Origin: Casuarius casuarius | Lineage: Eukaryota; Chordata; Aves; Casuariiformes; Casuariidae | Direction: 5' to 3' | NCBI GenBank assembly: GCA_003342895.1 | Contig: PTFA01000005.1 | Coordinates: forward strand, 4,135,612 to 4,199,611 | DNA: 64,000 nucleotides | Shown here: piece by piece, positions 49,166-63,449 of the stretch | Layout of the letters: each line of letters starts with the position of its first letter | Position numbering within the stretch: the stretch's first letter is position 1 | Program-made: the position numbers and the translations under genes | The notes under the pieces: model-generated | The model's database searches: none | Told to the model about the DNA's origin: nothing | Seen by the model: the letters and a program-made list of their open reading frames with translations, nothing else

Positions 49166-52100
49166 AGAAACTAAAAATCACTTACAGTTATTTCTCATTA
49201 AAATGAGTCAGTTAAAATTATAGTCAGAAGCTTAGTTTCAAAAGAAAAGCTTGTGTCAATGGCAATGTTTTTACCTCTTAGTCAGCACGCTGCTTTTCAC
49301 TGCAGCTATCTTTTCTTTCCATTGGCATTGTGTTACAATTTAGAAGTCTTATCAGGTCACAGCAGGTTTCATTGCCCCAAAGAACTTGAGAATTTATAAC
49401 GGAAGTTTTCAATACATTTGTGTCAACTGCATTTGTACCCTTCAGCATTGCTTTCTCTTCAACATTCACAGTATTGCTAATTTTCATGCTGTTAGTGTTT
49501 TTTTCTCTGAGGCTCAGAGTTACAAGGGGAAAGAAAAAGAAAAAATAAAAGCTTTCCCTCTTTAGTAAGGGCCTATTCACTGACACCTCTTCACACTCCT
49601 ACTCTGGTAGGTCCTGAACAGCTTTGTGCCTGCCTGGCCTGACAATGGTCATGCTCATCATAAGCTCTTATTGCAGGATGGTTCTCTGGAACCTTTTTTA
49701 AATGTTGCCATCTCTCCCTCTCGAAACACAAATGAATCTGAATAATACCTGGCAGACAACAGATGTGCAGTCTGTAGACACAAAGCCATTTTGAAATTCT
49801 ATTACCAACAATTACCAACAACCTAACAACCGCACAACTCCAGAGTGAGAATATATGCATGAAATGGAGCTTCTTTACAGTACTCAAATTCTCCAAGAAA
49901 CAGAGAGCCTTTTATTTCCAGTAAACAGTTAAACTTTGCAATTGTGCGGCAGAGAGGTGCAGGAACTCAACAGTCTGATTTGGTAGCTTTTACACTTACT
50001 CTATCCCTTTGCATTATCAAAGAATCAAGAAACAAGACGTAGATTGATCCACTTGCTGTTAAAGGTGAGAGCAACTGTACCTAACAGTGAAGTTCTGTAG
50101 TAGTTTTACACTTCACAATGTGGCACCATCTCTGTCTTCCTCCTGGCTGCACACTCCCACCCTTCAGATCCTCTGATGACCTAGTTCAGGGAATGAAAAC
50201 TAACCCTAAAAAGAAAGCCTGATTTGTTTTTGACCAGTTTGGTTTCTGAACCAGTTCATTGCAGGACCAAATGAACAGTAATAGCAATGAAAAGGAGAGG
50301 GTGCAAACCTGAGGCTGAGATAAGACATAAATAACACCCCTAAGCTGTTCCTGTTTCCTTTAGTACCTTAAAGGAAACCACACAACAGCACTCCTTCTGA
50401 AGGAAACTATTCCATCTCTTTGCTACTATCTCCCCAGTAATTCATAGGTTACTGCGAAGTGAGCCCTAATTGCAACAAGCTTTTGAGATCACATCTTAGA
50501 GTAAAGTGTGTGTTGAAGAGCTTTGCCAGACTGCTGTGCTCATGACTGCAACTCTGTGGGATCCTCAGGAGGTTTTCTGTTTCCTCTTTAAGTAACGAAA
50601 CATGGGTCTGCTTGAAAAAAGAACTGAAGGACCACAAAAAGAACAAAAAGCGTCACAGCCATTGCTGCCATCTGTGGGAAGAAAGCATTGCAAAGGCACT
50701 TTGCCTGCATCTAGTTTGCTGTCTTCATTTGAAGAAACATATCAAACACTAGGGAAGAATGGGCTTGTTTTGCATAGTCTGCAACCTGGGTTTTTCAGCA
50801 AAGACTCCTCTCAGGGTTTTTGAGTTTTGTTTTAGGCCTTAATCTGTGCCAAGGAGTAAAGGAGGTGGAGACACTGAAGTAGAAAAGTCAGGGCAAATTG
50901 CCCAGGGTTCTGGCAGAGGGAATGGAGATAATGATGGAAGAAAAGTGCTTAACTGGAACGGGAGTCAAAGATAATTTATGAACAACAGCAACAAAAACGT
51001 TTCTGCAAATAAGACTTTTTTTTTCTTTTTTGCTGTGTCTGTGAGCCTTTTCATTTTAGGTGGAATGGGATGATGTCTTGAAATCTCTTAGCTTCTCCTG
51101 AAGCTTTCACATCATGAATAATATACTGAATGCAAAATAATTACATTTTACACTGAAGAATTAGGGAGTACTAGGATTAAAGAGGCCCTTTCAACCTTAC
51201 TTTTTTCCTTTGTGTAATTCTGCTTCTGCATAGTCACATTAGTTTTTATTTCATGCTTCCATACTGTTTTTCTCAGCAGGCACCCTTCCTCCTATAAAGA
51301 TGGCTCAAGGCTCTCTGAAGACTGCTTAAGTGTTCCCTGCCTGGAATTCAGGCTATCAACTCAATAGACCATTCAAAATGAACTTGTTTTATATGTTGCT
51401 GCACATCAACAGACTTAACAGGGCCATATGGGACTACACAGCTGTGCTCTTCTGAGTGTTTTAGACAGAAGGAAAATGAAACTCTTGAAACTCCAAAACA
51501 AGATTCCAGAAGGAAAAAAAGATGCAGATGTGATATAACTTAAGTAACAGGACAATGTGCTTAGCGAGGCTCCACTGTATCCAGGGATACAGGAATGCAA
51601 AGTGCTCCGTTTGAGAATACAGCTTCACTAGATGCACTTCATACTGTAAAACTGTGCACACAACCACTGCAGCCTGAAACTCATTGAAGTGCAGTTTTGT
51701 TGTCTATAACTGTTTCTGTCCTAGGGATTTCTGCCAGCGCAGCTATGTCACTCAGAGATCATACCTCTTCATACCCCTGAGCAATGCAGGCAACAATTTG
51801 TAGTGTGGACTTGGCTTCTGTGGAACTCTTCAGTGATTTGGCCTGAAACCAAGTCTTAAGGGGCTAGTGCAAGAAGATGTGTAAGGGGAGAGGATTTTAA
51901 TTCCATCTATCCCATTGTATCTTTAAAATATGACTTACACTGTAGTATGAAAAACTCCTGAGGTACAGAAGGCTTCAGCTTAACACTTTGTTATTTCTTT
52001 GTTTCTTACTTTAAGCTTTGACTTAATTCTCTTCATGGTTCAGCTGATGTGAACCATAATAATAAGAGCAAGCTTTTGGAGTGAATCACAAGGACAATTG

Positions 52101-55100
52101 CCTGGGCGCCTATGTGTGGAGAGAAGACCATTAAGTTGTCTTAGTCTGTCAGCTCTGAGGGACTGGGTGCTCTATGGTGTTTATCACAGCCTTGGGCCAG
52201 CAGCCTCACAGACCTGGCACAATTCTTTCTGGCCTGCATGCTAGGATTTTCTTTCCCTGGAAATTGGGTTGTTGAGAGGAGAATGAGAGGAAGGACTATT
52301 GCAGAAGCTGAAAAATATTCCAGGTTCTACAGTTGCAATGCAGAAATGTCAAAAAGGAGAAAAGGACCCATGCATTACTTTCTTTTTGTGTCTTCCCTAA
52401 ACTAGGACTGCCTTTGCTTATTGCCTGTTGTGGCCTGTAGTTTTCTGTTCTTCTATGGATAGCTGGTATTTGCTGAAGGTTGCACTGAAGGAAGATCCTA
52501 AAAAGTGGAAGAGCATTATATTTAGCCATCCTTCTTCATGACGAGTAAGTTGATTTTATGTGCAAGTCAGCCACTCAGTGCAAATAAGGGACAGGCAGGG
52601 GAGAAGAATCTTACCTTCGCTTTTTCTAAACGCTTTTGCTAGTTTTTACTAGAATACTTCAGTAGCCTTATAAAAGTATTTGTTTACCCATTAGCTCTCA
52701 CAGAAGCTCAGCTTCAGATATAAACTGATTTTTAGTGTACAAGGTTGTGTACAGGGTTCTTAAACAAAAAGGATAGAGGAAAGTGTCCTGTCCGTAGGGT
52801 ATTTAACAGGTGAACAGTGAACTGAGCCAAAGATCTGATGGTACAAATTAGGCACCATTTCTTCCTGCAGTTTTATTCTGGCTCTAAGGAGTGTTTCTAT
52901 TTGCTATAATAAAAGGAAGGAGCTGAATAGTTGAGGGTTAAATTTACACTGACTATTGGGTTAAGTTAAATCCTCAGCGGGGAACGAACAGTTACTAAGG
53001 CAACAGGAGCATGCATTCAATACCTGTTATTCAAGCCTATACCCTCATCCTCATTAACTATCACATTGTTTATTAATATTCACTCTAAAATGTTGCCAGA
53101 ACCTCTTTGCTTTGACCTAAGTAGCAAGACATGAATTAATGTGAAAAGAACTCACAACTACTAGCCACATATTAAAACGCTTCTTAAGAAACACAACGCT
53201 TTGTATTTTAGGAACAACTTTTGCTTCCATGTAATAAAATATCAAAAAAGCATTTGTAAACAGAATTCTGAAGGGAACTCTACGAAGAAAACAGCAGGAC
53301 TTATCAAGATGGGGGTCACATCTACTGAAATCAGTAGCATNAAATCAACAAAAAGCAAGGCCAAAATACCCACTTATATGCTAAGCACCAATATATAAGA
53401 ATTACTATGCAGGATCTAATTACCATGCAGGACACTAAGAGTACCTGACTGTATATGCTATTGAAAACCAATGATAGGTGTTTTAAGTGAAGGCAGGGTA
53501 CTTTGTCTGCCTATCTTTTTCTCCTGTGATGAATGAGAATAAAATGTTCAGAAAATATACACTACAGAGTTGGGCTACAATAGTTTGCAGAGGTCAGGAA
53601 CATTATGATAAGCATTTGCAAGAACCAGTACACATTGTACGATATAATAGCACTTCGCAAAGTTCTTAAGACAACTTTATCTAGCCTCCCACAAAAACAC
53701 AGAATCAAATACGCAAAGGAATTAATCCCTTAGTTTATTCATTCCTTTCCCATTCTGAAATTAAATATCAACAGCAACAGACACTCAAACTGACACAAAC
53801 AAACAAAAATATTTAAAATGTTTCCTTGGGTGTGAAAATTCCAAAGTCTTCCCATTCAGAATTATCAAAACATATTATTTCATTTCATGTAGACTTCTAT
53901 ATAATGTTAAATTATACACAATATTGTATAAAGCTTACATGATAATAGTATAAGAATGTGGCATGTTATTTTAATAGTGTATGTATATGACAGTCTGCCT
54001 AACAATGTCTGTTCATGGAAAGTATGAGTTGCCTTGCTGTTTCTTGGAACACTACCAGGGAGAAGTCAGAGTCAATCAGATCACCTCAGTTTGTTAGTTC
54101 AGTCACCTTTCAGAAGGCTAGGCATAACGTTATTCCGTTTGTAAATTTGGCCCTAAACACCCAATGCTTTTCATGATTCGGAATTAGGCTTTTAAGATAT
54201 TTCATAATTTGGCAGTTCTATTGCATTTCTTTACCCACAGAGTTTACAATATACGTAGCCTCAATGCTCTCAAGCATAACAGAGACATATCTGTCAGACC
54301 ATCTTAAAAAATTATGGTACAGAAGCGAAGGATCTCATTCTTCACATCTAAATGAGTCTATGAAAGTGGGAGCACTCAGTTACCAAAACAGGATTAAAAT
54401 GCCTGTTTCAAATGACATATTGCAGACCAATGTAGAGCACTGCATTGATCTTCCATTGATCAATCTGGCAAAAAAAGAAATATTTTTGTTTAAGCGAGAC
54501 TGTCCTATCCTATTGTATGCTTGACTTCAGCTGTCTGAAATCACAGTCATGTATATTATATACTACCTGCAGCATTACATTGAGCTAAGCAGAATAAACA
54601 CTGAAAGGGTTAAAAAAATCATTACAGGAGAAATTCTGTACAAAGTATGTTTCAGACTTCTTGTATCATTTTTATGAAATTCTTGTAAATTTTTCATGCT
54701 ATAAGTGTAGCTGTGACAATGGACCTGGCACACAATGGAGAGCTATAAAGGAGAGGTCAAATTGTCCTTATAGTTAGGTTGCTTGCGAAGATCGCATGGG
54801 ATAAAAATAAGGATTATCAATCAAACATTATAATCTAACAGGAGAAAGCATTTCTTACAGTGGGATTAAAGAAGTATCTGAGTTTTATAATTGGAGAAGC
54901 TTTTCCTTCTCTCTTTTTCCTGGCCTCAGACAGTGTTTCTCTCAGATACTCTAGTGATGAGATTAGCTGTTATACTAAATACCCAAGCCTTTCTACAATT
55001 AAGACCAGGACCTGAGACAGGCATCTGGAGTCTTTTGTGTTTTACTAGCAAAAATCCTCCTTAGGCTCCTTTAAAATACTTAGCCCAAATCCCAAAGCCA

Positions 55101-55830
55101 AGAGAAGGTCTCAGGCTCTGGGGATCTGGACTCCCAGTGCCAGAGGGCTCTGGGGCTCCGAGTCCTGTCTCCAACAGCAGCAGGAGAGGGTCAGCTGGCA
55201 AACAGCACTCTGAGAAGTTGTGCTTCCTACATTAGGGCATCTAGGTTGTCTCATTCAGCAAGGGAAATTCAGGAAGCACCAGCACAAAATTTGTTGGTAA
55301 CTTGGTAACTGGAAACATTTGAACTCTGATTGCATGCCAGTGAGTCCATCAGAGAAAGTGAATATCAAATAACTGTAATCAAGTAAGTGATGTGTGCAGG
55401 TTTTTCTTTTCCACTGAAGATGAAAAAGATACAAACAGGCTCAGTAAAAACCATAACTATTGATCTTCTTGCATCAGAGATGGATTAAATATCTACGGCC
55501 ACAGTCCTGTGAAGGCATGAGTTCTGTGACTTTCCTGTGAAGTCACCTGAACCTCTCCCAGTGCAAACATGGAATTCTTTCCAGGACAGGAATTTGCGAT
55601 TGACTTTTGACCTTGAGAGCACTTTGAAAAAACTCTTCTTTGTGATATTGCTACTGTAAGGAGAACAGGTGGTAAAATGTTCTGACCCTACAATTGCTCT
55701 CCACATTCATTCAGATGATTTTAACAAATGGAAGAAATGGCTAAGAAAACAACACCAGATAATACTTTTTTTTTCTTTTTCCTTTTTTTTTTTTGGTAAA
55801 AAGCAAAACAAACAGCCTTATGATAGAAAG
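49166..55830. other. Gene-free unique stretch
   Basis: No recognisable gene or dated mobile element. It contains a short ATTACCAAC tandem unit near 49799-49820 and several low-interest frames, for example 49278-49586 and 49591-49896 minus. One N lies at about 53341. Confidence 0.5.
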
Positions 55831-55834
55831 TGGA

Positions 55835-55945
55835 GAGCTAATTAAAGGCTGGACAAATAATCTCATTCTTTCTGAAAAGCTCCTTGGCAAAGTTCAACAC
55901 CNTAATTAGATTATTCCACCAAGTTTAATGAAATGGCACAGTTAA
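55835..55945. other. AT-rich block with TAATTA motifs (possible conserved element)
   Basis: GCTAATTAAAGGCTGG and TAATTAGATTATTCCACC bracket a 50-60 bp unique stretch. Clustered homeodomain core sites (TAATTA) are common in conserved vertebrate enhancers, but here the role is inferred from motifs alone. One N interrupts the block at about 55902. Confidence 0.15.
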
Positions 55946-57029
55946 ACCAGGGCCTCTCTGTCTGTTATGAAATACAGTGAAAATCCAGAGTGACTTTTGG
56001 AAAGTAAAAAAGTGTCAGAAATCTAGTTTTTTTAATATATATTATCTTACTGTGGGATAAAAAGATTGAAAGAGGCTAATAATATTTTTGATACTTTGAA
56101 AATACTTCTAAGTTCTTACTTGGGAAAACAGCACCATCTACTGATCATCACTGTGAAATCTTGATATAATGTTTTCATTTATTTGGATTTTACTTATATA
56201 CAACACCATAACCCTCATTGCAGAAGCTTTGGACAACTGTGGAACACATGCATAAGAAAGATTACATCTCTTCAGCTATCAGCTAACATCACTGTGATGT
56301 TTTACTCAAGAAAACCAACAATACCTTAGCAGCAGAAAGCATGCTTAAGAACTTCAGAAACTATGGCCATATTAATAAACCCATGTTACCACCAAAAGGA
56401 TGGTCACATTTTCCTAGTACCATTGCTTGTTACAGATGCCTGCTTCTTGCTGGCACAAGCAATTGTTTAGCCATGTGAAGAGCTAACCTAGGAAGGGGAA
56501 AGGTTGTTTTTAAGCAAGACCTGTTTTTCAGCTGGCCCAAGGGGGAGAGGATGAGGACTGCCTTTCCCAGGCTGAGCACAGATTTATGCCAAATTAAAGT
56601 ATCCATTTCATACAGTCTTAAAAATGTACAGCTCTTCTACACTAAAGAGAATAGCAAGTTCTTGAGTTAACCTCTAAAGCTTTTTTAAACTTGCTTTTCT
56701 GACAGAGAACCAGCTGTGACAAAGAACATCACATTGAGAAGTAGTCACCTGTGACAGCAACATTCGTGCAATGCCATAAACATCCTCCCAAGTTACACCC
56801 AGAAGACATAGCTGTATATTAATCACAGGTTATTAGTCAGGTGTTCTGCCAGACACATTCTAATTATATTCTTTTAATTGTATCACATACATCTGCTTTT
56901 AATAGTTGCTCTGATTGCACCGACTTTTCTTCTGCAAAGGTTGCTCAGGCAAGCTTTTTATTATTTTCTTTCTCTCTTAAGAAGAAATTATTGCATCCTG
57001 GCTAGTTAGAACACGGTAACTTGTTCTAA

Positions 57030-57295
57030 CTTCCCTGCCAGGGAGTAGCAGGGGGCACAGGGTGGACCTCGGACACTGAGAGTGCTGGCTTGGTGGTCAC
57101 AGGGCAGAGACCATGCACACCAGGGCACTGAGCTGTGGTGGGGCCCAAGCTCAGCCGCAGCCCTGCAAGGTGGAAGGCTGGCTGCTGGCACAAGTGCAAC
57201 CTTGCACCAGTAGGGACTGGGGGCTGGGGAACTATTGTAGTCCCTAAGCCAAGGCACAGAGTCCCCCAGGGAGGCTTCTCCCAGCTCTGAATGGC
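57030..57295. other. GC-rich island in AT-rich surroundings
   Basis: About 265 bp are clearly richer in G and C than either flank (for example GGGGCCCAAGCTCAGCCGCA), with few CpG. An 83-codon minus-strand frame spans it (57006-57257), with no domain. It could be a fragment of an unrecognised retroelement, a short CpG-poor regulatory element or an untranslated exon. Confidence 0.35.
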
Positions 57296-58035
57296 TTTTT
57301 TTCGCAGTAGTCTAACCCAAGATCACAAATGCAACATAAAAGAGTTGACCTTCAGCACAGGCAGCCAAACCTCAGGGGCTGGGGAAATGGCAGTAGAGAT
57401 TGCATAGCCTATTGGTGCACGCAGGCTGCAGACAGTAGCGAGCAAACATAGCTGTAAATAATGTTTTGTTTCTTTACTTAATTTCCTGTGCATTCTGTAG
57501 AACTTGAATTGTTAAAAAGCTCTAGTGCTATTCTGAAAAGCAATTCCAGAAAATTGGTGTGCTAGTGATTACCGTCATCCTATGAGTTACAGGATTGTTT
57601 TTGCACTGTCTTGCACCTGATGCGATTGTGACAATTGTCTCGAAATCAGCTGAACGAGGAACTCCCACTGCTGCTGAACAGCTGTTGCTTGAAACTTAAG
57701 ACCTAAATCTCGGTGGCTGGCACTCCTGCCTTCTGCAGGTCCAGCACAGAGTGGAAATCATAACACACGTTTATCATCAGTTCATGCAAATAAACATCTC
57801 CGACCAGAGAAGAGTTAAGGTCCTTCTCATACTACTGTCCTTCTCAGGCCATAGCCCAGCAGGTAGAGCTAAAGGGTATCAGTGTTCAATAATTTACTGC
57901 TTGACCCAGCCTCTAATGTTCTTCTTGAATTCCAGACCCCAGGAGCACATGTCACAAAGTTGTCAGTCAGTGTTTTTTGGGGGGGTTCTTTCTTAACACA
58001 CCGTGGTTTTTACTGGGGTGAGAAGTCTCTACTTT

Positions 58036-58234
58036 GCCTAGCAGGGTAGAGGGTTATTTCGTGGAAATGGACCTCAGGAGGTCTCTTGCCCAACCTCCAG
58101 TTCAAAGCAGCAGCTCTGAGCTCGGATTAGGTTGCTCAGGGCTTTATCCACTTGGGCTTGAAAGACCTCCAAGGATGGAAACAGCACAGCCTCTCTGGGC
58201 AACCTGTGACAGTGCATTACTATCCTCATGGTGA
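58036..58234 (-). mobile_element. CR1 LINE 3' end (minus strand)
   Basis: The reverse complement reads through the CR1 3' end. ACCATGAGGATAGTAATGCA, CAGGTTGCCCAGAGAGGCTG and CATCCTTGGAGGTCTTTCAA correspond to the usual ...AGGTTGCCCAGAGAGG... and ...CATCCCTGGAGGTGTTCAA... text, followed by GGAGGTTGGGCAAGAGACCT. It is strongly 5' truncated with no complete ORF2. The ends are approximate. Confidence 0.82.
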
Positions 58235-61200
58235 AACAGTTGAAAGCTAAGTGGGTCCAAGTCAGTATATAAATTATTATTATATATATCTGTGTAGAAG
58301 GAATGGAGAGAAAGGGATAAGGTAAAGTCCATTACATAGAGAAAGACAGAATCAGTGAGGTGCGAAGTCAGATGTTAGCCAGGTGAGCTAGAATAATCTG
58401 CAGGCTGGGCTAAGGATATATTACTGGGTAATGTAATTTGAGGATATATGATAAATTCATAGCTAGAGCTTGCAGATTTTTTCCTATTTTTATGAGAAGG
58501 CAGAATTAAATGACAATGGTAGGGTAGAATAAATGGCAGAACTGACCAGGATATGCGTCTTGATGTATCTACAGGAAAAAAAGGCAACTTCGAACTCTCT
58601 TTTTTTTCTCCCCATTCAAAGAATTTCTTTGAAATTAGTGTGTTTGTTTTAGAAGCATCTGATTATTGTTAGTTTGATATAAAGAAGAGACAGTTGGTAT
58701 TTTGGTTTAGTCAAGCTACTTCCCAAGTCCCTCTGTGTTCTTCCACCTACCTTAGTGCCAAGCAACTTTGGGTTGCTCTAAAGAGGGGCAAGTCTTAGGC
58801 TTTTAGGTTCACATACCAAATCAGGACATCCAACAACCAGATCATGCTACCAGACTAAGGAGCAATTTTTATTTTAATGGAAAATGCAGGAACAATCAAT
58901 CTTCAACAAAGCTAGGCTCCACTCCTTGGTAGCTGTATCACCCCTAGGACTGAGACAGATCCCTCAACTCCCACTTGGGAGCTCTGCTGCCCCTGCTGCT
59001 CAGAGACCTTCCTTCAAAGGGTTATATCCTCTTTTTTTCTCTTGGGGCTCACTCTCCTCATGCTCTAAAGTTTTCTTTCTTTCTGGTAAAGAGGACTTTT
59101 AAGACAAGGTCAGGCTCTGGAATTCTCTCTAGAGATCCCCTTGAGCAGGTGATGTCTGGCAACGTCTCTCTGCTTTAGCTGTGACTCTGGTGATGGCCCT
59201 GCTGCTGCTGCGGCAGTAGTGTGCAAGCACTCACAGGTTTTGTGTGGACTCATTGGAACTAAGCTTCTCTTTCTGCCCATGAGAATTCATTCACTCAGGT
59301 TGGGGGAGACTCAGCTGTACTGTTAACATAAACTGGACTTCAGCACTTTCACATCCCTTATGAGGAAAATTCCTTTCTTCCTACCTCTCCCCCTCTTTTT
59401 TAGGTAAAGTAAATGGTCTGACACTTTTTTTTTTTACTTTTTTTGTTTGCTTGTTTTAAGTATTTGGCCTGTATTTTGAACTAGGCCAGTTGTCTGGGCT
59501 TTGTGGTCTCAGGAATTTTCTTTGTATCTCATAGTACTCTGTGCAAAAATTAGACCTTAAAAGGGTCAATATAAGCCACCATAAAACAATTACCTCTTAT
59601 AGTTAGCAAACACACTTCAAAATTTGGCTGTAAACAACTTCAGACTCACATAGTGAGTCACTGATATCTTCTGTTTTTCTGTGTGCACGAAAAATCTCCA
59701 AGGCCAACGATCTGAGAACTCTGGAGAATCTATGGACTACATCTAAGAATAGAGAGAATGTAGTGGATGTTACTACAAAAAACAGGTTTTCAACNGGTTT
59801 AAATTAACTTAACAATAGATGGAACCTCCACTGGAAAAGGTTTGAGGAGCTACAAACTGAAAGATAAAACCTTTCTTTCATGGTGATTCAGGCAATTCTA
59901 TTTAGTATATTTAAAGCTAGTAGTTTTTGATAAGCTGATTGCCCTGCAGTCCTGATTCCTTAGTTCATACTCATTTTCTATACATATATATAATACTACT
60001 TTTAGTACACTACATTGTACTAAAAATAAAGACACAAGACAAAGAAATCTCTGGATAAGTAGAATTCCTCAGGACCTGTTCAACCACATCACAGATCATA
60101 TAAAAGATATTTTTCTAAGGCAATGAAATATGGCAGAACCGAAAACAAAATCTAAGAATTAAACATAACAAAATGTAAACAGAAATTTTAACATACGGTT
60201 GTCTGGCTCCATCTGGTGTTTATTTCACAGAATTTCTAGTACAGGGAAATCCGATTTTCACTCTCTTTTTCAGCTGTACATTGGAAGTGAAGAATTGTCA
60301 TTTAAAAGACTCTCCGATTTATATATCCTGAGTTTTTGTAGTCTCAGTTGTGCATAAGCTATAGTAAAGGTACATAAAAAATACTTTTTTATCAGTCTTT
60401 ACATCCTATGACTTAAATCATATTCAGATCTGACAAAGGGCTTCTGTGGCCAATAGCTTATCATTTTCCCTCACAATGTCTGTCAGACTGCCAAAATAGT
60501 ATTCCTCTCTGTCAAACTTGTCTCACTTACATCCTCATCGTGGCTAAATCATCAATACTGCTGAGTTATTCAAATGAATGCCCAAACACTTGAAATACAA
60601 TTAGCACAAGTATTCACATCAAATCTTTATTGTGATTGCTTTCAGGTCAGATAGTATCACATTCACTGAATGTACAGCAAAAGCAAATTGGAAGTAAGAG
60701 TGACAATACCACTGTGTGACCACAAATTGGGTCAGATGTTGGTGGAGAAATTAGCCCTGCAGTCTGGGACACAAATCACTGAGTATAAACTCTTCTTTGT
60801 TAGAATTTCTCATATATAATGGCATAACTCCCTCCTTTTTCTTCTGGGCCTAACATACAAAATTGTCTTGTCCTGGTACGTGCTATACTAGCAAACTTAT
60901 TTTTAAAAAAGGGTAAATCAATTACTGCCCTTCTAGGAAAGGGATTCACAAACACATTCCATAGAGTGGGCTATATATGCAAGCACATGCATGTAAAAAG
61001 CAACACTACAAGAATGCACTTTTAAATATGATTTTGCAGTTGAGAATAAAATAGAGTAGCCAGCACTTCCTGACAAAGAAGCTTTCTGGATATCTTGTGT
61101 GTTTGACTATACTCGTAGAGCACCTGGGTAAATGAGATAACATTGAGAATGTCTTACCTGGTAACAAATGTATTTAAAATGATGCATTTTTTGTTCCTAT

Positions 61201-63440
61201 CTCACTTAAAAAGATGGGTTTTCCAACCTTCTCATTTTAAGTAGCTTGCTCCTCAGGATTCTCAGTCACAAGGGGCTGTTCTAAAAGTAAGATGTTGTTC
61301 ACTACATGTATGGGTATTACTGTGGCCATTACAATTTCCATGTGCATATGAATGATTCAAAATTATCAGACTGTCTGCATGTCTTGTCTGCAGCTGACTG
61401 AAGAACTCACTGCACTCAATACTCAGCATTTCAGATTTGGTTTTGTCTGAACCCATGCAATAGCTCCCAGGATCTCACTTCTGCTCCCTGACTCTTACGC
61501 TCTTGTTTACATTGCAGATATTGCCACTTATGGATTTGGACCAACTATCTTCCTGCATACAAGACTCCATTTCATATAATGTGTGTGCGTGATGGCAAGG
61601 TGGAAGGAGATAAAAGAAAGATGCTGCAAATCGACTGTCCGTCTCACTGACTCCCAGCTTCCCTGCAGCAGTCAGCTGCATGCAGTCAGCTCTGCATCAT
61701 ACCAGCTCAATGTACTTCTATTCAGACTGCTGCTCCTCATCCCCTCCTTATTCTCCACATCACTGTTACCAGTCTCTATGGCAACAGCTGGCAGCTACAA
61801 GAGAGGAAGCTACAACAGCTGCCTAAAAAAAAAAAAAAAAAGATGAGTCAGACAGCCTTAAGCCTGAGAAGAATTGTGACTTGTATCATCCTCTGCCCAG
61901 ACAGGTAGAGAATGAAACATGGGAAGTGAATGAAAAGCAGGCCATGTAACTGACCCATCTCTGAGCAGGGGAAACAAAACTGGTGTCACACAACATGATG
62001 AGCACCTTCCACCCCTTATGGGAAAGTTGCCCAAAATAGCATCAGTGATGTTGGGAAAAGGGTCTCATGTGCCTCCTTCTGATTTCTTTCCTTCTCCAAG
62101 ATTAAAAAAAATGTGCTGACCAAGTTTCAACCACTGCCAAGATTGCAGTGAGTGCTGTCTGCTTGCGAGACTTTCTGGTCTGAGGTGAAGAAAAATTTGG
62201 GGAGAGCTCAAAAAAGGAAGGTTTGTCTCTGTTACTTTTTTTTTTTCAGCTACAAAAGCCTCATAGTTGTATTTATAACTGTCAAAACCAGACTGAGCTT
62301 CTTCCAATAACATATGCCATCCACCATACCCACCCTCTACAGTCTCTAACTCAAAATGATTCAGCGTTGGCTGATGTAAATGCAATGGTTTTACTTTAAA
62401 GGAAAAAATGATTTTTGGCTGCCCATTAAATGTCACAGAGGAAATTCATGGCATCTAGGAAAACAACTGTGTACAGCACTGTCAAGCCAAGGCTGTCTAA
62501 CAGATGTTGTGCTCATTATAGTCTGAGTGTAATAACAACATATTTTAACAAGCAGAAAACAGGAAGATCCTATCTCCCAGTGGCAATACTGTGGAGGCAT
62601 AATTGTTATTAAAAGGGGACCTGTCTCCTCCTCCTCGTTTCTGTCATTTGCTCATGCTGGAGTCTGTAATATTTCCTCAGGGCTCTGATCCTGTACATAT
62701 GTAGAAGGCCTCAGCATTAGAAAAATATTTATTACCAGACGATTCCTTCCGTTTCCAGAAGCAAAGTCACTTTTAACATTTTGGGGAGTGCCATTCTAGA
62801 AGGCAGGCAAGAAATGTTTCAGGGAAGTAAGAAATCCCAGCCCTGACTCTTGTGCCATGTCAATATGAACCCCTGCTTGCCATTTCCAGATGTTAGGTTT
62901 GGCCCAGGGAAGGAAGAACAGTGCCAGCCTGAAACATAGGAGAAGCAGTTCCACTTCTAGCTCTTTGCCACAGTATCACCACAACCATAAAAGAAAGTCA
63001 TTTAGTATCTCTCTCTCTACTCCCTTTCATAGAATGGGTAGAAGATACTCACTAAGTAGCCCTAGAAGGGACAGGCAGCTAAATGTATGTATTCCAATTA
63101 GATGGAGTTTTTGAGCTATCTAGAAACCGATGCTCACATCTGAGTTAAACTTGGTTTCAGGATAGAGTTGCCTAACAGGTCCATAGTAGCCATATCTTCT
63201 TCATCTGAAATGGGATGTGAAAATGAGATTTCTAACATATTGCAGTAAGAGGTTGGAGACTATTGACTTGCAGCAGGAACAATGTCTCTAACTGACATTT
63301 AGTACCCAAATCTCTTAATTGAGTGCAGTCATTACATGAAATTAAACCCAAACAGAGTGTTTCACAAAGGACAGCTGCTCTTCATTTTCTAATTGTGTTG
63401 GTGAAAGGGAAAAGAAGAAAAAAGAGAAACATAGGCTTAC
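58235..63440. other. Gene-free unique stretch
   Basis: No gene recognised. A run of 17 A lies at 61825-61841, preceded by a GC-richer 300 bp without recognisable coding content. No matching target duplication was seen, so a retroposon origin is unproven. The 123-codon minus-strand frame at 62065-62436 has no domain. Confidence 0.5.
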
Positions 63441-63449
63441 TGAAATCTC

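Noticed and set aside
61500..61841. A17 run following a GC-richer 300 bp, considered as a processed retrocopy
   Set aside because: No coding similarity and no target-site duplication could be seen.
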